Source: Chiridota heheva (lineage: Eukaryota; Echinodermata; Holothuroidea; Apodida; Chiridotidae). From it: a stretch of DNA of 64,000 nucleotides. The notes below the pieces were generated by a model. That model ran no database searches, was not told the DNA's origin, and worked only from the letters and a program-made list of their open reading frames with translations. The stretch spans positions 2,290,001 to 2,354,000 of the forward strand of contig JAIGNY010001510.1 of the NCBI GenBank assembly GCA_020152595.1, in the 5' to 3' direction. Made by a program: the position numbers and the translations under genes. Each line of letters opens with the position of its first letter. Position 1 is the first letter of the stretch. Shown here one piece after another: positions 44,511 through 57,150 of this stretch.

Positions 44511-46390
44511 GTCAAGCTTCAAAATTGGTATCACAATTCTTCCTAGGAAATAGATATGAACTTAAAACAGATATTTGTGCCAACCACTTGATCCTGTGAA
44601 TTTATTTAACTTTGATAGGATTAAGACATGCATTGACACACTTTTTCACAGAACTCTTTCATTGTTCTGACACAGGTTTTCAGGGTTTTACGTATTTCCA
44701 TGTGTTGGCACATGATTTTGGCTTAAAAGTTTATGAAGTATTATAGGTATTTTCATTCAAAAACATAATATATGCATTTTGTAAAAGATATAATATGAGG
44801 AAAGTCAAGCTTCAAAATTTGGTATTACACAATTCTTCCTAGGAAATAGATATGGCCTTAAAAACAGATATTTGTGCCAACCACACAGTGCATTTATTTA
44901 GGTTTGATAGGATTAAGACACGCATTGACACACTTTTTCACATAACTCTTTCATTGTTCTGACACAGGTTTTCAGGGGTTTACACGTATTTCCATGTGTT
45001 GGCACATGTTTTGGGCTTAAAAGTTTATAAAGTATTATAGGTATTTTCATTCAAAACATAATATATGTATTTTGTAAAAGATATAATATGAGGAAAGTCA
45101 AGCTTTCAAAATTTGGTATTACTTAAATCTTCCTAAGAAATAGATATGAACTTAAAACAGATATTTGTGCCAACCACTTGATCCTGTGAATTTATTTAAC
45201 TTTGATAGGATTAAGACATGCATTGACACACTTTTTCACAGAACTCTTTCATTGTTCTGACACAGGTTTTCAGGGTTTTACACGTATTTCCATGTGTTGG
45301 CACATGTTTTGGGCTTAAAAGTTTATGAAGTATTATAGGTATTTTCATTCAAAAACATAATATATGTATTTTGTAAAAGATATAATATGAGGAAAGTCGA
45401 GCTTTCAAAATTTGGTATTACTTAAATCTTCCTAAGAAAGAGATATGAACCTAAAACAGATATTTGTGCCAACCACTTGATCCTGTGAATTTATTTAACT
45501 TTGATAGGATTAAGACATGCATTGACACACTTTTTCACAGAACTCTTTCATTGTTCTGACACAGGTTTTCAGGGTTTTACACGTATTTCCATGTGTTGGC
45601 ACATGATTTTGGCTTAAAAGTTTATGAAGTATTATAGGTATTTTCATTCAAAAACATAATATATGCATTTTGTAAAAGATATAATATGAGGAAAGTCAAG
45701 CTTCAAAATTTGGTATTACACAATTCTTCCTAGGAAATAGATATGGACTTAAAAACAGATATTTGTGCCAACCACACAGTGCATTTATTTAGGTTTGATA
45801 GGATTAAGACACGCATTGACACACTTTTTCACATAACTCTTTCATTGTTCTGACACAGGTTTTCAGGGGTTTACACGTATTTCCATGTGTTGGCACATGT
45901 TTTGGGCTTAAAAGTTTATAAAGTATTATAGGTATTTTCATTCAAAAACATAATATATGTATTTTGTAAAAGATATAATATGAGGAAAGTCAAGCTTTCA
46001 AAATTTGGTATTACACTTAATTCTTCCTAGAAATAGATATGAACTTAAAACAGATATTTGTGCCAACCACTTCATCCTGTGAATTTATTTAACTTTGATA
46101 GGATTAAGACATGCATTGACACACTTTTTCACAGAACTCTTTCATTGTTCTGACACAGGTTTTCAGGGTTTTACACGTATTTCCATGTGTTGGCACATGT
46201 TTTGGCTTAAAAGTTTATGAAGTATTATAGGTATTTTCATTTAAAAACATAATATATGTATTTTGTAAAAGATATAATATGAGGAAAGTCAAGCTTTCAA
46301 AATTTGGTATTACACAATCTTCTAGGAAATAGATATGGACTTAAAACAGATATTTGTGCCAACCACACAGTGAATTTATTTAACTTTAAA
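44511..46390. repeat. ~295-bp satellite, second segment (6 monomers)
   Basis: Six monomers, with TTGACACACTTTTT at about 44634, 44928, 45225, 45523, 45818 and 46115. The two subtypes alternate irregularly. Confidence 0.95.
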
Positions 46391-46862
46391 AGATTAAGAC
46401 ACTGCACTTTTGACAGGTTCACATGATTTTTTTTTCACTAAAGTGACTCCTTTTTTTGTTGTGACTGCCACAGGTTTTCTTTGGTTTATTATTTACCTGC
46501 TGGATTGTTTTAAAGGTTCTGACAGTAAAAGTTGAAGTAAACTCTTTTTGTTTAAAGAAAGCAGGATTACACTAATTCACATGATTTTAAAAAGTTTATA
46601 AAGAGTATTTTCATTGAATCATAATGTATGTTTTGTAAAAGACTTTATAATAGGAAGGAAAGTGGGGATCATGAATAAAAATTTACCCTCCCTCCCCTAC
46701 ACATAGAAGAAATCTTCTAAGAGAAAAAAGAATTTTGAAATATGAAAAGTGACTTTGGGTATTTTGAGGGGAAAACAGAATATTTTAAAGAAAATTAAGA
46801 TATTTTGAGGAAAACCTGAGAAGTTTTGGGGAGAATGTTGCATAATTTTCAAGAACTCTTTC
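46391..46862. repeat. B block 3, shortened mosaic of B and monomer sequence
   Basis: Pieces of the B block appear in the right order (CACTAAAGTGA, TTGTTGTGACTGCC, ACCTGCTGGATTGTTT, AAAGAAAGCAGGATTACACT, GTGGGGATCATGAATAA, CCTGAGAAGTTTTGGGG), but short runs from the satellite monomer (TTCACATGATTTT, AAAGTTTATAAAG, TATTTTCATT, TTTTGTAAAAGA) replace the expected B bases between them. It ends by fusing into a monomer at AAGAACTCTTTCATTG. Confidence 0.7.
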
Positions 46863-49800
46863 ATTGTTCTGACACAGGTTTTCAGGGTTTTACACGTATT
46901 TCCATGTGTTGGCACATGTTTTGGCTTAAAAAGTTTATAAAGTATTATATAGGTATTTTCATTCAAAACATAATATATGTATTTTGTAAAAGATATAATA
47001 TGAGGAAAGTCAAGCTTCAAAATTTGGTATTACACAAATCTTCCTAGAAATAGATATGAACTTAAAACAGATATTTGTGCCAACCACTTGATCCTGTGAA
47101 TTTATTCAACTTTGATAGGATTAAGACATGCATTGACACACTTTTTCACAGAACTCTTTCATTGTTCTGACACAGGTTTTCAGGGTTTTACACGTATTTC
47201 CATGTGTTGGCACATGATTTTGGCTTAAAAGTTTATGAAGTATTATAGGTATTTTTATTCAAAAACATAATATATGTATTTTATAAAAGATATAATATGA
47301 GGAAAGTCAAGCTTTCAAAATTTGGTATCACACTATTCTTCCTAGGAAATAGATATGCACTTAAAACAGATATTTGTGCCAACCACACAGTGCATTTATT
47401 TAGGTTTGATAGGATTAAGACACGCATTGACACACTTTTTCACATAACTCTTTCATTGTTCTGACACAGGTTTTCAGGGGTTTACACTAATTTCCATGTG
47501 TTGGCACAGGCTTTTGGCTGAAAAGTTTATGAAGTATTATAGGTATTTTTATTCAAAAACATTAATATGTATTTTGTAAACGATATAATATGAGGAAAGT
47601 CGAGCTTTCGAAATTTGGTATTACTTAAATCTTCCTAAGAAAGACATATGAACCTAAAACAGATATTTGTGCCAACCACTTGATCCTGTGAATTTATTTA
47701 ACTTTGATAGGATTAAGACATGCATTGACACACTTTTTCACAGAACTCTTTCATTGTTCTGACACAGGTTTTCAGGGTTTTACACGTATTTCCATGTGTT
47801 GGCACATGTTTTTGGCTTAAAAGTTTATGAAGTATTATAGGTATTTTCATTCAAAAACATAATATATGTATTTTTTAAAAGACATAATATAAGGAAAGTC
47901 AAGCTTTCAAAATTTGGTATTACACTTAAATCTTCCTAGAAATAGATATGGACTTAAAACAGATATTTGTGCCAACCACACAGTGAATTTATTTAACTTT
48001 GATAGGGTTAAGACACGCATTGACACACTTTTTCACATAACTCTTTCATTGTTCTGACACAGGTTTTCAGGGTCTTACACGTATTTCCATGTGTTGGCAC
48101 ATGTTTTTGGCTTAAAAGTGTATGAAGTATTATAGGTATTTTCATTCAAAAACATAATATATGCATTTTGTAAAAGATATAATATGAGGAAAGTCAAGCT
48201 TCAAAATTTGGTATTACACAATTCTTCGTAGGAAATAGATATGAACTTAAAACAGATATTTGTGCCAACCACACAGTGAAATTATTTAGGTTTGATAGGA
48301 TTAAGACATGCATTGACACACTTTTTCACATAACTCTTTCATTGTTCTGACACAGGTTTTCAGGGGTTTACACGTATTTTCATGTGTTGGCACATGTTTT
48401 GGGCTTAAAAGTTTATAAAGTAATATAGGTATTTTTATTCAAAAACATTAATATGTATTTTGTAAAAGATATAATATGAGGAAAGTCAAGCTTCAAAATT
48501 TGGTATTACACAATTCTTCCTAGGAAATAGATATGAACTTAAAACAGATATTTGTGCCAACCACACAGTGAATTTATTTAGGTTTGATAGGATTAAGACA
48601 TGCATTGACACACTTTTTCACATAACTCTTTCATTGTTCTGACACAGGTTTTCAGGGGTTTACACGTATTTTCATGTGTTGGCACATGTTTTGGGCTTAA
48701 AAGTTTATAAAGTAATATAGGTATTTTTATTCAAAACCATTGATATGTATTTTGCAAAAGATATAATATGAGGAAAGTCAAGCTTTCAAAATTTGGTATT
48801 ACACTATTCTTCCTAGGAAATAGATAAGGACTTAAAACAGATATTTGTGCCAACCACTTCATCCTGTGAATTTATTTAACTTTGATAGGATTAAGACACG
48901 CATTGACACACTTTTTTACAGGACTCTTTCATTGTTCTGACACAGGTTTTCAGGGTTTTACACGTATTTCCATGTGTTGGCACATGTTTTGGGCTTAAAA
49001 GTTTATAAAGTATTATAGGTATTTTCATTCAAAAACATAATATATGTATTTTGTAAAAGATATAATATAAGGAAAGTCAAGCTTCAAAATTTGGTATTAC
49101 TTAAATCTTCCTAAGAAAGAGATATGAACTTAAAACAGATATTTGTGCCAACCACTTGATTCTGTGAATTTATTTAACTTTGATAGGATTAAGACATGCA
49201 TTGACACACTTTTTCACAGAACTCTTTCATTGTTCTGACACAGGTTTTCAGGGTTTTACACGTATTTCCATGTGTTGGCACATGATTTTGGCTTAAAAGT
49301 TTATGAAGTATTATAGGTATTTTCATTTAAAAACATAATATATGTATTTTGTAAAAGATATAATATGAGGAAAGTCAAGCTTTCAAAATTTGGTATTACA
49401 CAATTCTTCCTAGGAAATAGATATGGACTTAAAACAGATATTTGTGCCAACCACACAGTGAATTTATTTAGGTTTGATAGGATTAAGACACGCATTGACA
49501 CACTTTTTCACAGAACTCTTTCATTGTTCTGACACAGGTTTTCAGGGTTTTACACGTATTTCCATGTGTTGGCACATGTTTTGGGCTTAAAAGTTTATAA
49601 AGTATTATAGGTATTTTCATTCAAAAACATAAATATGTATTTTGTAAAAGATATAATATGAGGAAAGTCAAGCTTCAAAATTTGGTATTACACAATTCTT
49701 CCTAGGAAAGAGATATGAACCTAAAACAGATATTTGTGCCAACCACACAGTGCATTTATTTAGGTTTGATTGGATTAAGACACGCATTGACACACTTTTT

Positions 49801-52800
49801 CACATAACTCTTTCATTGTTCTGACACAGGTTTTCAGGGGTTTACACGTATTTCCATGTGTTGGCACATGTTTTGGGCTTAAAAGTTTATAAAGTATTAT
49901 AGGTATTTTCATTCAAAAACATAATATATGTATTTTGTAAAAGATATAATATAAGGAAAGTCAAGCCTCAAAATTTGGTATCACTTAAATCTTCCTAAGA
50001 AAGAGATATGAACCTAAAACAGATATTTGTGCCAACCACTTGATTCTGTGAATTTATTTAACTTTGATAGGATTAAGACATGCATTGACACACTTTTTCA
50101 CAGAACTCTTTCATTGTTCTGACACAGGTTTTCAGGGTTTTACACGTATTTCCATGTGTTGACACATGATTTTGGCTTAAAAGTTTATGAAGTATTATAG
50201 GTATTTTCATTCAAAAACATAACATATGCATTTTGTAAAAGATATAATATGAGGAAAGTCAAGCTTCGAAATTTGGTATTACACAATTCTTCTAGGAAAT
50301 AGATATGGCCTTAAAACAGATATTTGTGCCAACCACACAGTGCATTTATTTAGGTTTGATAGGATTAAGACACGCATTGACACACTTTTTCACATAACTC
50401 TTTCATTGTTCTGACACAGGTTTTCAGGGGTTTACACGTATTTCCATGTGTTGGCACATGTTTTGGGCTTAAAAGTTTATAAAGTATTATAGGTATTTTT
50501 ATTCAAAAACATTAATATGTATTTTATAAAAGATATAATATGAGGAAAGTCAAGCTTTCAAAATTTGGTATTACACTATTCTTCCTAGGAAATAGATATG
50601 CACTTAAAACAGATATTTGTGCCAACCACTTCATCCTGTGAATTTATTTAACTTTGATAGGATTGAGACACGCATTGACACACTTTTTTACAGGACTCTT
50701 TCATTGTTCTGACACAGGTTTTCAGGGTTTTACACGTATTTCCATGTGTTGGCACATGTTTTGGGCTTAAAAGTTTATGAAGTATTATAGGTATTTTCAT
50801 TCAAAAACATAATATATGTATTTTGTAAAAGATATAATATAAGGAAAGTCAAGCTTTAAAAATTGGTATTACTTAAATCTTCCTAAGAAAGAGATATGAA
50901 CCTAAAACAGATATTTGTGCCAATCACTTGATCCTGTGAATTTATTTAACTTTGATAGGATTAAGACATGCATTGACACACTTTTTCACAGAACTCTTTC
51001 ATTGTTCTGACACATGTTTTGAGGGTTTTACACGTATTTCCATGTATTGGCACAGGCTTTTGGCTTAAAAGTTTATGAAGTATTATAGGTATTTTCATTT
51101 AAAAATATAATATATGTATTTTGTAAAAGACATAATATGAGGAAAGTCGAGCTTTCAAAATTTGGTATTACACAATGCTTTCTAGGAAATAGATATGGAC
51201 TTAAAACAGATATTTGTGCCAACCACACAGTGAATTTATTTAACTTTAAAAGGATTAAGACACGCATTGACACACTTTTTCACAGAACTCTTTCATTGTT
51301 CTGACACAGGTTTTCAGGGGTTTACACGTATTTCCATGTGTTGGCACATGTTTTGGGCTTAAAAGTTTATAAAGTATTATATGTATTTTCATTCAAAAAC
51401 ATAATATATGTATTTTGTAAAAGATATAATATGAGGAAAGTCAAGCCTCAAAATTTGGTATCACTTAAATCTTCCTAAGAAAGAGATATGAACCTAAAAC
51501 AGATATTTGTGCCAACCACTTGATTCTGTGAATTTATTTAACTTTGATAGGATTAAGACATGCATTGACACACTTTTTCACAGAACTCTTTCATTGTTCT
51601 GACACAGGTTTTCAGGGTTTTACACGTATTTCCATGTGTTGACACATGATTTTGGCTTAAAAGTTTATGAAGTATTATAGGTATTTTCATTCAAAAACAT
51701 AACATATGCATTTTGTAAAAGATATAATATGAGGAAAGTCAAGCTTCGAAATTTGGTATTACACAATTCTTCCTAGGAAATAGATATGGCCTTAAAAACA
51801 GATATTTGTGCCAACCACACAGTGCATTTATTTAGGTTTGATAGGACTAAGACACGCATTGACACACTTTTTCACAGAACTCTTTCATTGTTCTGACACA
51901 GGTTTTCAGGGGTTTACACGTATTTCCATGTGTTGGCACATGTTTTGGGCTTAAAAGTTTATAAAGTATTATAGGTATTTTTATTCAAAAACATTAATAT
52001 GTATTTTGTAAAAGATATAATATGAGGAAAGTCAAGCTTCAAAATTTGGTATTACACAATTCTTCCTAGGAAATAGATATGGACTTAAAAACAGATATTT
52101 GTGCCAACCACACAGTGCATTTATTTAGGTTTGATTGGATTAAGACACGCATTGACACACTTTTTCACATAACTCTTTCATTGTTCTGACACAGGTTTTC
52201 AGGGGTTTACACGTATTTCCATGTGTTGGCACATGTTTTGGGCTTAAAAGTTTATAAAGTATTATATGTATTTTCATTCAAAAACATAATATATGTATTT
52301 TGTAAAAGATATAATATAAGGAAAGTCAAGCCTCAAAATTTGGTATCACTTAAATCTTCCTAAGAAAGAGATATGAACCTAAAACAGATATTTGTGCCAA
52401 CCACTTGATTCTGTGAATTTATTTAACTTTGATAGGATTAAGACATGCATTGACACACTTTTTCACAGAACTCTTTCATTGTTCTGACACAGGTTTTCAG
52501 GGTTTTACCTGTATTTCCATGTGTTGCACATGATTTTGGCTTAAAAGTTTATGAAGTATTATAGGTATTTTCATTCAAAAACATAATATATGCATTTTGT
52601 AAAAGATATAATATGAGGAAAGTCAAGCTTTCAAAATTTGGTATCACACTATTCTTCCTAGGAAATAGATAAGGACTTAAAACAGATATTTGTGCCAACC
52701 ACACAGTGAATTTATTTAGGTTTGATAGGATTAAGACATGCATTGACACACTTTTTCACAGAACTCTTTCATTGTTCTGACACAGGTTTTCAGGGGTTTA

Positions 52801-55309
52801 CACGTATTTCCATGTGTTGGCACATGTTTTGGGCTTAAAAGTTTATAAAGTATTATAGGTATTTTTATTCAAAAACATCAATATGTATTTTGTAAAAGAT
52901 ATAATATGAGGAAAGTCAAGCTTTCAAAATTTAGTAGTACACAATTCTTCCTAGGAAATAGATATGGACTTAAAAACAGACATTTGTGCCAACCACACAG
53001 TGCATTTATTTAGGTTTGATAGAATTAAGACACGCATTGACACACTTTTTCACATAACTCTTTCATTGTTCTGACACAGGTTTTCAGGGTTTTACACGTA
53101 TTTCCATGTGTTGGCACATGATTTGGGCTTAAAAGTTTATAAAGTATTATAGGTATTTTTATTCAAAAACATAATATACGTATTTTGTAAAAGATATAAC
53201 ATAAGGAAAGTCAAGCTTCAAAATTTGGTATTACTTAAATCTTCCTAAGAAAGAGATATGAACCTAAAACAGATATTTGTGCCAACCACTTGATCCTGTG
53301 AATTTATTTAACTTTGATAGGATTAAGACATGCATTGACACACTTTTTCACAGAACTCTTTCATTGTTCTGACACATGTTTTCAGGGTTTTACACGTATT
53401 TCCATGTATTGGCACAGGCTTTTGGCTTAAAAGTTTATGAAGTATTATAGGTATTTTCATTTAAAAATATAATATATGTATTTTGTAAAAGACATAATAT
53501 GAGGAAAGTCGAGCTTTCAAAATTTGGTATTACACAATGCTTCCTAGGAAATAGATATGGACTTAAAACAGATATTTGTGCCAACCACACAGTGAATTTA
53601 TTTAACTTTAAAAGGATTAAGACACGCATTGACACACTTTTTCACAGAACTCTTTCATTGTTCTGACACAGGTTTTCAGGGTCTTACACGTATTTCCATG
53701 TGTTGGCACATGTTTTGGGCTTAAAAGTTTATGAAGCCTTATTTAAGGTATTTTCATTCAAGAACATCCATATGTATTTTGTAAAAGATATAATATGAGG
53801 AAAGTCAAGCTTCAAAATTTGGTATTACACAATTCTTCCTATTTGGAAATAGATATGGACTTAAAACAGATATTTGTGCCAACCACACAGTGAATTTATT
53901 TATATGTTTGATAGGATTAAGACATGCATTGACACACTTTTTCACATAACTCTTTCATTGTTCTGACACAGGTTTTCAGGGGTTTACGCGTATTTTCATG
54001 TGTTGGCACATGTTTTGGGCTTAAAAGTTTATAAAGTATTATAGGTATTTTATTCAAAAAAAAATATATGCATTTTGTAAAAGATATAATATGAGGAAAG
54101 TCAAGTTGAAATTTGGTATTACACAATTCTTCCTAGGAAATAGATATGGCCTTAAAAACAGATATTTGTGCCAACCACACAGTGCATTTATTTAGGTTTG
54201 ATAGGACTAAGACACGCATTGACACACTTTTTCACAGAACTCTTTCATTGTTCTGACACAGGTTTTCAGGGGTTTACACGTATTTCCATGTGTTGGCACA
54301 TGTTTTGGGCTTAAAAGTTTATAAAGTATTATAGGTGTTTTTATTCAAAAACATTAATATGTATTTTGTAAAAGATATAATATGAGGAAAGTCAAGCTTC
54401 AAAATTTGGTATTACACAATTCTTCCTAGGAAATAGATATGGACTTAAAAACAGATATTTGTGCCAACCACACAGTGCATTTATTTAGGTTTGATTGGAT
54501 TAAGACACGCATTGACACACTTTTTCACATAACTCTTTCATTGTTCTGACACAGGTTTTCAGGGGTTTACACGTATTTCCATGTGTTGGCACATGTTTTG
54601 GGCTTAAAAGTTTATAAAGTATTATAGGTATTTTCATTCAAAAACATAATATATGTATTTTGTAAAAGATATAATATAAGGAAAGTCAAGCCTCAAAATT
54701 TGGTATCACTTAAATCTTCCTAAGAAAGAGATATGAACCTAAAACAGATATTTGTGCCAACCACTTGATTCTGTGAATTTATTTAACTTTGATAGGATTA
54801 AGACATGCATTGACACACTTTTTCACAGAACTCTTTCATTGTTCTGACACATGTTTTCAGGGTTTTACCTGTATTTCCATGTATTAGCACAGGCTTTGGG
54901 CTTAAAAGTTTATGAAGTATTATAGGTATTTTCATTTAAAAATATAATATATGTATTTTATAAATGACATAATATGAGGAAAGTCGAGCTTTCAAAATTT
55001 AGTATTACACAATTCTTCCTAGGAAATAGATATGAACTTAAAACAGATATTTGTGCCAACCACACTGTGAATTTATTTAACTTTAAAAAGGATTAAGACA
55101 CGCATTGACACACTTTTTCACATAACTCTTTCATTGTTCTGACACAGGTTTTCAGGGTTTTACACGTATTTCCATGTGTTGGCACAGGTTTTTGCTTTAA
55201 AGTTTATGAAGTATTATAAGTATTTTCATTCAAAACATTATATATGTATTTTTTTAAAGACATAATATGCATAATTTGAGAAAAGTCAAGCTTTCACAAT
55301 TTGGTATTA
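46863..55309. repeat. ~295-bp satellite, main segment (about 28 monomers)
   Basis: The TTGACACACTTTTT landmark recurs from about 47133 to 55104, 28 times with a mean spacing of 295 bp. Larger blocks are duplicated: a variant monomer with GTTGACACATG and CTTCGAAATT is at 50151 and 51631 (1480 bp, five monomers), and GGACTAAGACACG is at 51844 and 54204 (2360 bp, eight monomers). The 66-codon minus frames inside monomers are repeat-derived. Confidence 0.97.
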
Positions 55310-55665
55310 CACAAGTCCTCTTCGGAAATAGATATGAACTTAAAACAGATATTTGTGCCAAGCACACAGTAAATTTATTTTAACTTTGATAGTTAATTAA
55401 GATAAACACTGTACTTTGTGCAAGCTACATGCACCTATAGTATAGGTTCACTTGGTTTCACTAAAGTGATCTCCACAGAAGCCTTTGTTGTGACTGCCTG
55501 CTTGGCTTTCTTTGCCTTATTATGCACTACCTGCTGGATTGTTGTGGTCTCTGACAGTAAAGAGGTGTGAAGTGTGTTTTTGTTTAAAGAAAGCAGGATT
55601 ACACTAATCTCGTTAAAACACAATAGAGTTACCCAGTGAATCAGGCCGTGACTTAGCCAAATTAT
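55310..55665. repeat. B block 4, truncated, right border of satellite
   Basis: The sequence from the last monomer through CTCCACAGAAGCC, GCACTACCTGCTGGATTG and GAATCAGGCCGTGACTTAGC is almost identical to 43500-43880. It stops a few bases into the hAT-like section and gives way to unrelated sequence at about 55660. Confidence 0.85.
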
Positions 55666-56865
55666 TTGACGAAAGTCAAGCTTTCAAATTTGGTGTACGA
55701 TTTTGTCTTACTGGAGCAGATATTTGCATCTACTGAAGAGTAATTTGAGAAAAGAAATTTGATAAATAATTTGGTATCAAACTGCTTTTGCATTTACACC
55801 ATTCATTTTTTGTACGTTCTAGTCTAGTTCTAGTCAAAAATGTATGCTTAAAGATAGCCTAAAGATAAAACAGTTAGAATCATCCTGTGATGAATATAAA
55901 TTTAAATTAAAAAAAACTGATTAATGATTAATTGTAATAATTTTGTCATACATAAAATGATCCTTCTCTTCCCCACCGCATAATCATATTGCTGGTAATC
56001 ATTTAGAGGATATCATATCTTTCCTGCAGTATTCAAGTTGTTACCACCTTAACAAAGTAACACACTTTCTTTGATTCTGCCAACTAAAGTATTATACCCA
56101 TCCTCAAAAATGTTGTATTGAACCATCGTAACAATGTAAGGTAAATTGTCATGTCGAAAAGCAAGTGTGAAGGCTTGGGGGAAGCTAAATTGAATTGTCT
56201 CAAGAAGTGTTTTGAAAGTTATGCAAAATTTTTGTTTTTGATACTTAAATTTCAAGAATATTTTTAAAATCATCTATGTACAACCAAAGGAAGTTTCATG
56301 ACATAGAGTCATGAAAGTAGTCTTAAGCGAAAATCACAAGTATGCTGTGATAAAGTAGTTTTATCATGACCAATAAAACCAATTAAGATAATAAAATTTA
56401 TTTGTCCCTCTTGAAATTTTCCCAGGCAGTCCTCTTACAAAAAAACATGTATTGCCAGGTTTCAACAAGACATTCTAATTTTCCTGCATTATATTTGTTT
56501 TTAAGAAGTAGATTTAGGGGTTACATGTATAAAACATCATGTCCTTGCATTTTATCATGTTCTTCCAGAGGCAAAACTTTTTCGTAACAGTTTCAGTAAG
56601 TTTAATATTATTGGATGAACACAACAAAATTGAGTGTTATACAACTCGAGTCATAAAACATTTGAACAAGGAAAGTGACACTTAAATTGTAACCTTCCTA
56701 TTTAAACACATTTTGCTTTTGACAAAACCTTGCATAATACTTATGATGTGGCAATGACTGTGTCTGTATGTCTACATATCCATAGAACATATATTAACTT
56801 TTACACACTTCCAAAGGAGGGCCTCCTTGCATAATGCAATGGCTTAGCTGTAAAGCTGGTTAAAA
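55666..56865. other. Spacer right of the satellite
   Basis: The first 130 bases echo monomer phrases (GAAAGTCAAGCTTTCAAATTTGG, ATTTGGTATCA) in decayed form. The remainder is AT-rich with no recognisable gene. Confidence 0.4.
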
Positions 56866-57150
56866 AAGACATGAAAATTTGCCACGCTTTGCCACACTTC
56901 TTGTCACAGGTTGGAACTTGTTTTACCACACTTTTTCATGTCTTGTTAAAACACTTGTTTTCACACATTTACATGCATGTCAGCCACACGTGAACACATG
57001 TGTGATTACCTGTTAGACATGCAGGGGATTAGTTCCAATTTCATGCATTGTCATGTGTGTCACTTTTGTTTGCCACACGTGAAGTCTTTTGTCTGCCACA
57101 TGTGTTCCTGCAGGAACACAGACAAGGTTTGACACACTCTTTTTGTAAGG
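56866..57150. mobile_element. MITE M1, right-half copy
   Basis: Matches 10690-10980 and ends GACACACTCTTTTTGTAAG. It interrupts the minus-strand Jockey-like endonuclease reading frame at 57150. The left half is absent. Confidence 0.75.

Noticed and set aside
49301-53635. Repeated 66-codon minus-strand frames starting MSM(R/H)VLIL in the satellite
   Set aside because: They recur only because the ~295-bp monomer does, vary between monomers, and most monomers have the frame broken.
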